DNA of 64,000 nucleotides from Bacteroidota bacterium (GTDB lineage: Bacteria > Bacteroidota > Ignavibacteria > Tepidaquicellales > Tepidaquicellaceae), in the NCBI GenBank assembly GCA_018266835.1, contig JAFDZP010000005.1, positions 62,001-126,000 on the forward strand. The letters run 5' to 3'. The notes under the pieces are model-generated. The model ran no database searches, had not been told where the DNA came from, and saw only the letters and a program-made list of their open reading frames with translations. A program made the translations under genes and the position numbers. Position 1 is the stretch's first letter; every line of letters starts with the position of its first letter. Of this stretch, positions 61,336 to 64,000 are shown piece by piece.

Positions 61336-63618
61336 ATGAAAACACTTCTCACAATCATAGCGTTATTCTTCTGTCTCAACTCATACGCTCAATACAAAGT
61401 TACAGGTACTGTATCAGATGCTATCACAAATGAAAAACTCATTCATGCAAAAGTCTACATCGCCGATTTAAAAAAAACAATCTCAACCGATAGCTCAGGT
61501 GTATTCAGCATCTCCGATTTGCCCGGCACGTTCGTGCAATTACAGTTTTCACTGCAAGGATATAGAAGCTATACCCTTACAATAGAAACTGATAAAATAA
61601 CAGCGCCGCTGCAAATCACTCTGTTGCCAAATGAATTCACCACGGAAGATATCATCGTCAACGAAACAAATCCCGATAAGCCGTACCAGGCTGATAAAAT
61701 AAATTCGCGCGACCTCCAGCGAATGGGCTCAATGAACATCTCCGAAGCAGTTGCCCGCATTCCGGGAGTATGGGAGCTATCCACCGGTACAGGTGTTTCC
61801 AAGCCCGTCATCCGCGGACTCTACGGCAACCGCATCGGCATAATGATTAACGGCATTCGATTTGACAACCAGCAATGGCAGGATGAGCACGGACTCGTTC
61901 TCAGCAGCGACGGCATCGATAACATCGAAGTCATCAAAGGTCCCCGCAGTCTTCTTTACGGTCCCGAAGCAATCGGCGGAGTCGTCAGCATCACCGATGA
62001 GCATCCCGCTGCAGTAGGTACAAATCTTGCAGACCTCAACTTAAAATATTTTTCAAACACCATCGGAATACTAGCAGATATCGGACTCAAAGGCGCGGAA
62101 GAAAAATTCAACTGGCTTGTCCGCTTCGGCGGTGAAACTCACGGCGATTACATAGACGGCAGCGGAGACAGAATGCCCTCGACACGCTTCGGTGGATACA
62201 CAATGAAAACTTCGCTCGGCACAAATAAAGGAATATGGGTCGGCAACCTGAACTATGCATATACAAATTATACCTATGGAATCCTTGAGCAGCGTGACTT
62301 CCAGAAAGAGTTTCGCAACACAAAAGAAACACGCTTCGATAGAAGTTTTAACGGCGCGCATCACCAGCTGAAAGTCCACAACATGGTTTTGCAGAACACC
62401 TTCAATGCAGATAGGTCCAAGTTCAAAGTAAATCTCGGCTACACTTACAATCAGCGCGTTGAGCGCGAAGGCAACGATGAGCGATTTCTTCCCGATAGCC
62501 TGCAGTTCGGCAATCTCGATATGGTTCTCAATACTGCCTCGCTTGATGCAAGCTGGAACTACACTTTCAAAAAAGATTTTGATATAACCGTCGGCACGCA
62601 GGAGTTCATCCAGTCAAATAAAAATAACGGACAGCGCAGACTTATCCCCGATGCAGATGTAAGCTCGGGCTCGCTCACAAGTATTTTAAAATATCAGAAA
62701 AATAAATTCGGTTTCGAGGCAGGCGGACGCTTCGATTTATTCAAAGTCAAAACAACTGAGTACGGAGTTTTGGATTCCGCAAATTATTTTCCGCCGCTGG
62801 ATTTAAATTACAACTCAGTCAACGGCTCTGCAGGCGCAACTTACCGCTTCAATAAAAATTTTCTTGTTAAGGCAAATCTCTCTACAGGCTTCCGCGCGCC
62901 AAACCTTGCCGAGCTTACTTCCAACGGTCTGCACGAAGGCACGTTCCAGTATGAGATCGGCAACAAAGATTTTAAGAATGAGCAAAGTGTGGAGGGCGAT
63001 ATCGGATTTGTTATCGATAGCAAGTACGTCTCGCTGGATTTCTCCGCCTACAACAACAGCATAAATAATTATATTTACCTCGGGCTTACCACCGATACTT
63101 ACCGCGGCTATCCCGTTTACAGATACTATCAGGAAGATGCAACGCTTAAGGGTTTTGAGGCTGACCTTGTTGTAAACCCCGCTGACTGGCTTTCGCTTCG
63201 CGGGACTTACTCAACCGTTATTGCAAAGCGCAGCGACGGAGTGAATCTTCCTCTCATTCCCTCCGATAAATTTTCTGCAAGCGCTCATATCGAGCTGAAG
63301 AACTGGAAGTTTTTTTATAATCCCTACTTCGAGCTCTCTGCAAATACTGCTCTTGAAAAAACGCGGCTCGGCGAAAATGAAACTTCCCTTCCCGGATACA
63401 CTCTGCTGAACCTCGGCTTCGGCTGCGACCTAAGTTTTGAGAAGGAGCTTTTTAATATGACGATTGCCTGCAACAACCTGCTGGATAAGACATACATAGA
63501 TTTCATGTCGCGCATAAAAACTCTCACCGCCGTTTACGACGGGCAGACATTCTACGCCAACAACATCGGCAGAAATATAGTCTTCACAATCAAGGTACCG
63601 TTTCAGTTATCGTATTAG
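61336..63618 (+). CDS. TonB-dependent outer-membrane receptor
   Basis: 760 residues. After a signal peptide (about 1-18) comes a carboxypeptidase-regulatory-like domain (YKVTGTVSDAITNEKLIHAKVYI, about 20-105), then a plug (about 115-235) with NISEAVARIPGVWELSTGTGVSKPVIRGLYGNRIGIMINGIR and NIEVIKGPRSLLYGPEAIGGVVSI, then a 22-strand barrel ending FTIKVPFQLSY. No TonB box is recognised with certainty. The ligand is unknown. G+C content is clearly higher than in the neighbours (31 of 60 in one line, about a third elsewhere), especially after residue 120. Confidence 0.92.
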   Translation: MKTLLTIIALFFCLNSYAQYKVTGTVSDAITNEKLIHAKVYIADLKKTISTDSSGVFSISDLPGTFVQLQFSLQGYRSYTLTIETDKITAPLQITLLPNEFTTEDIIVNETNPDKPYQADKINSRDLQRMGSMNISEAVARIPGVWELSTGTGVSKPVIRGLYGNRIGIMINGIRFDNQQWQDEHGLVLSSDGIDNIEVIKGPRSLLYGPEAIGGVVSITDEHPAAVGTNLADLNLKYFSNTIGILADIGLKGAEEKFNWLVRFGGETHGDYIDGSGDRMPSTRFGGYTMKTSLGTNKGIWVGNLNYAYTNYTYGILEQRDFQKEFRNTKETRFDRSFNGAHHQLKVHNMVLQNTFNADRSKFKVNLGYTYNQRVEREGNDERFLPDSLQFGNLDMVLNTASLDASWNYTFKKDFDITVGTQEFIQSNKNNGQRRLIPDADVSSGSLTSILKYQKNKFGFEAGGRFDLFKVKTTEYGVLDSANYFPPLDLNYNSVNGSAGATYRFNKNFLVKANLSTGFRAPNLAELTSNGLHEGTFQYEIGNKDFKNEQSVEGDIGFVIDSKYVSLDFSAYNNSINNYIYLGLTTDTYRGYPVYRYYQEDATLKGFEADLVVNPADWLSLRGTYSTVIAKRSDGVNLPLIPSDKFSASAHIELKNWKFFYNPYFELSANTALEKTRLGENETSLPGYTLLNLGFGCDLSFEKELFNMTIACNNLLDKTYIDFMSRIKTLTAVYDGQTFYANNIGRNIVFTIKVPFQLSY

Positions 63619-63710
63619 AGGGGTTCGAAGTATTATTTATATTTTGGTGTAACATAAAGTATTTTTAGATAATAATTAATTAATTAACTTTAGTAAAAAT
63701 TCAAATAGAA

Positions 63711-64000
63711 ATGAAAGTTAATGAAATATTTATAGCTGGGGGGTTACCTACTGTTACTTATAATCCTAGAGAAGATTTACAATTAGAAAGAAAGTTGACT
63801 GATTTTTTTGATATTGGTAATAAACTTATATCTGTTACTGGACCAACTAAAACTGGTAAGACTGTTCTTTGTTCGAAATTATTTTCTAATCAGAATTTAA
63901 TAAAAATATCTGGTGGATCAATTACAAGTGAAGATGATTTTTGGGAAGCAATACTTCATGATATTGATGCAGAAATATATTCTTCTTCCACGCAAAATTC
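63711..64000 (+). CDS. P-loop ATPase, N-terminal part (cut by the window end)
   Basis: The first 96 residues of a larger protein beginning MKVNEIFIAGGLPTVTYNPREDLQLERKL. The Walker A loop GPTKTGKT sits at about residues 44-51, after a strand LISVT. The following text, LFSNQNLIKISGGSITSEDDFWEAILHDID, fits an AAA/STAND-like NTPase. The rest is outside the window, so family and function cannot be fixed. Composition is far more AT-rich than the TonB gene next to it (14 of 60 G+C in one line). It may start an accessory or defence region. Confidence 0.7.
   Translation, partial: MKVNEIFIAGGLPTVTYNPREDLQLERKLTDFFDIGNKLISVTGPTKTGKTVLCSKLFSNQNLIKISGGSITSEDDFWEAILHDIDAEIYSSSTQN

Noticed and set aside
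61569..62379. Antisense open frames of 74-102 residues within the TonB receptor
   Set aside because: They arise from the higher-G+C coding region, which has few stop codons on the other strand.

Overview
The window looks like a chromosome segment of a low-G+C, Gram-negative member of the Bacteroidota/Chlorobiota lineage, most likely an Ignavibacteria-type organism. Evidence: six large secreted proteins end in a type IX secretion (T9SS) sorting domain with the NYPNPFNP signature typical of that group, there are several outer-membrane barrels and a TonB-dependent receptor, and the base composition is AT-rich. This placement is inference from protein style only; no rRNA or tRNA gene was seen.

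Layout. 1-1966: end of groES and complete groEL. 2065-3353: three small AT-rich genes of unknown function. 3354-4524: a 1.2-kb gene-free stretch packed with palindromes, a 46-bp direct repeat and five spaced TGTKACA pairs. 4525-7660: an unknown exported protein, a DUF2400/TIGR02757 protein, a degenerate 3-hydroxyacyl-CoA-dehydrogenase-like protein and a histidine phosphatase. 7723-18203 (minus strand): a barrel/lipoprotein pair, two T9SS cargo proteins, a DUF5916-type surface protein and miaA.

18735-43799 (all minus strand) is a 25-kb polysaccharide locus. Read in transcription order it starts with a response-regulator/PP2C phosphatase, a GT2 glycosyltransferase, a STAS antagonist and a HATPase kinase. 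It continues with a nucleotidyltransferase/phosphoglycosyl-transferase fusion, rfbA, rfbC, glycogen phosphorylase, UDP-glucose dehydrogenase, UDP-glucuronate decarboxylase, a half-length TolC-like protein, a Wzc-like co-polymerase, a GT2-GT4 fusion, a Wzx-like flippase, a GT4, a hexapeptide acyltransferase, a 54-residue zinc-ribbon membrane protein, a GT2, a Wzy-like polymerase and two tandem GT2 paralogues. The genes supply nucleotide sugars, start and extend a lipid-linked repeat, flip it, polymerise it and export it. The PP2C/STAS/HATPase set is a partner-switching circuit that could gate the locus.

43840-58405 holds a PorV/PorQ-like barrel translationally coupled to a 1412-residue FG-GAP cargo protein, mscL, a 32-residue membrane peptide with its own terminator, three further T9SS cargo proteins (two Ycf48/BNR-like), a small barrel and a CHAD protein. 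58588-63618 (plus strand) has an unknown exported protein, a GNAT acetyltransferase, a small unknown protein, an outer-membrane barrel and a TonB-dependent receptor with markedly higher G+C. The right edge cuts a very AT-rich P-loop ATPase gene that may open an accessory region.

The most interesting material is the partner-switching module heading the exopolysaccharide locus, the fusion enzymes and atypical export parts in it, two microproteins (54 and 32 residues), and the palindrome/TGTKACA region.
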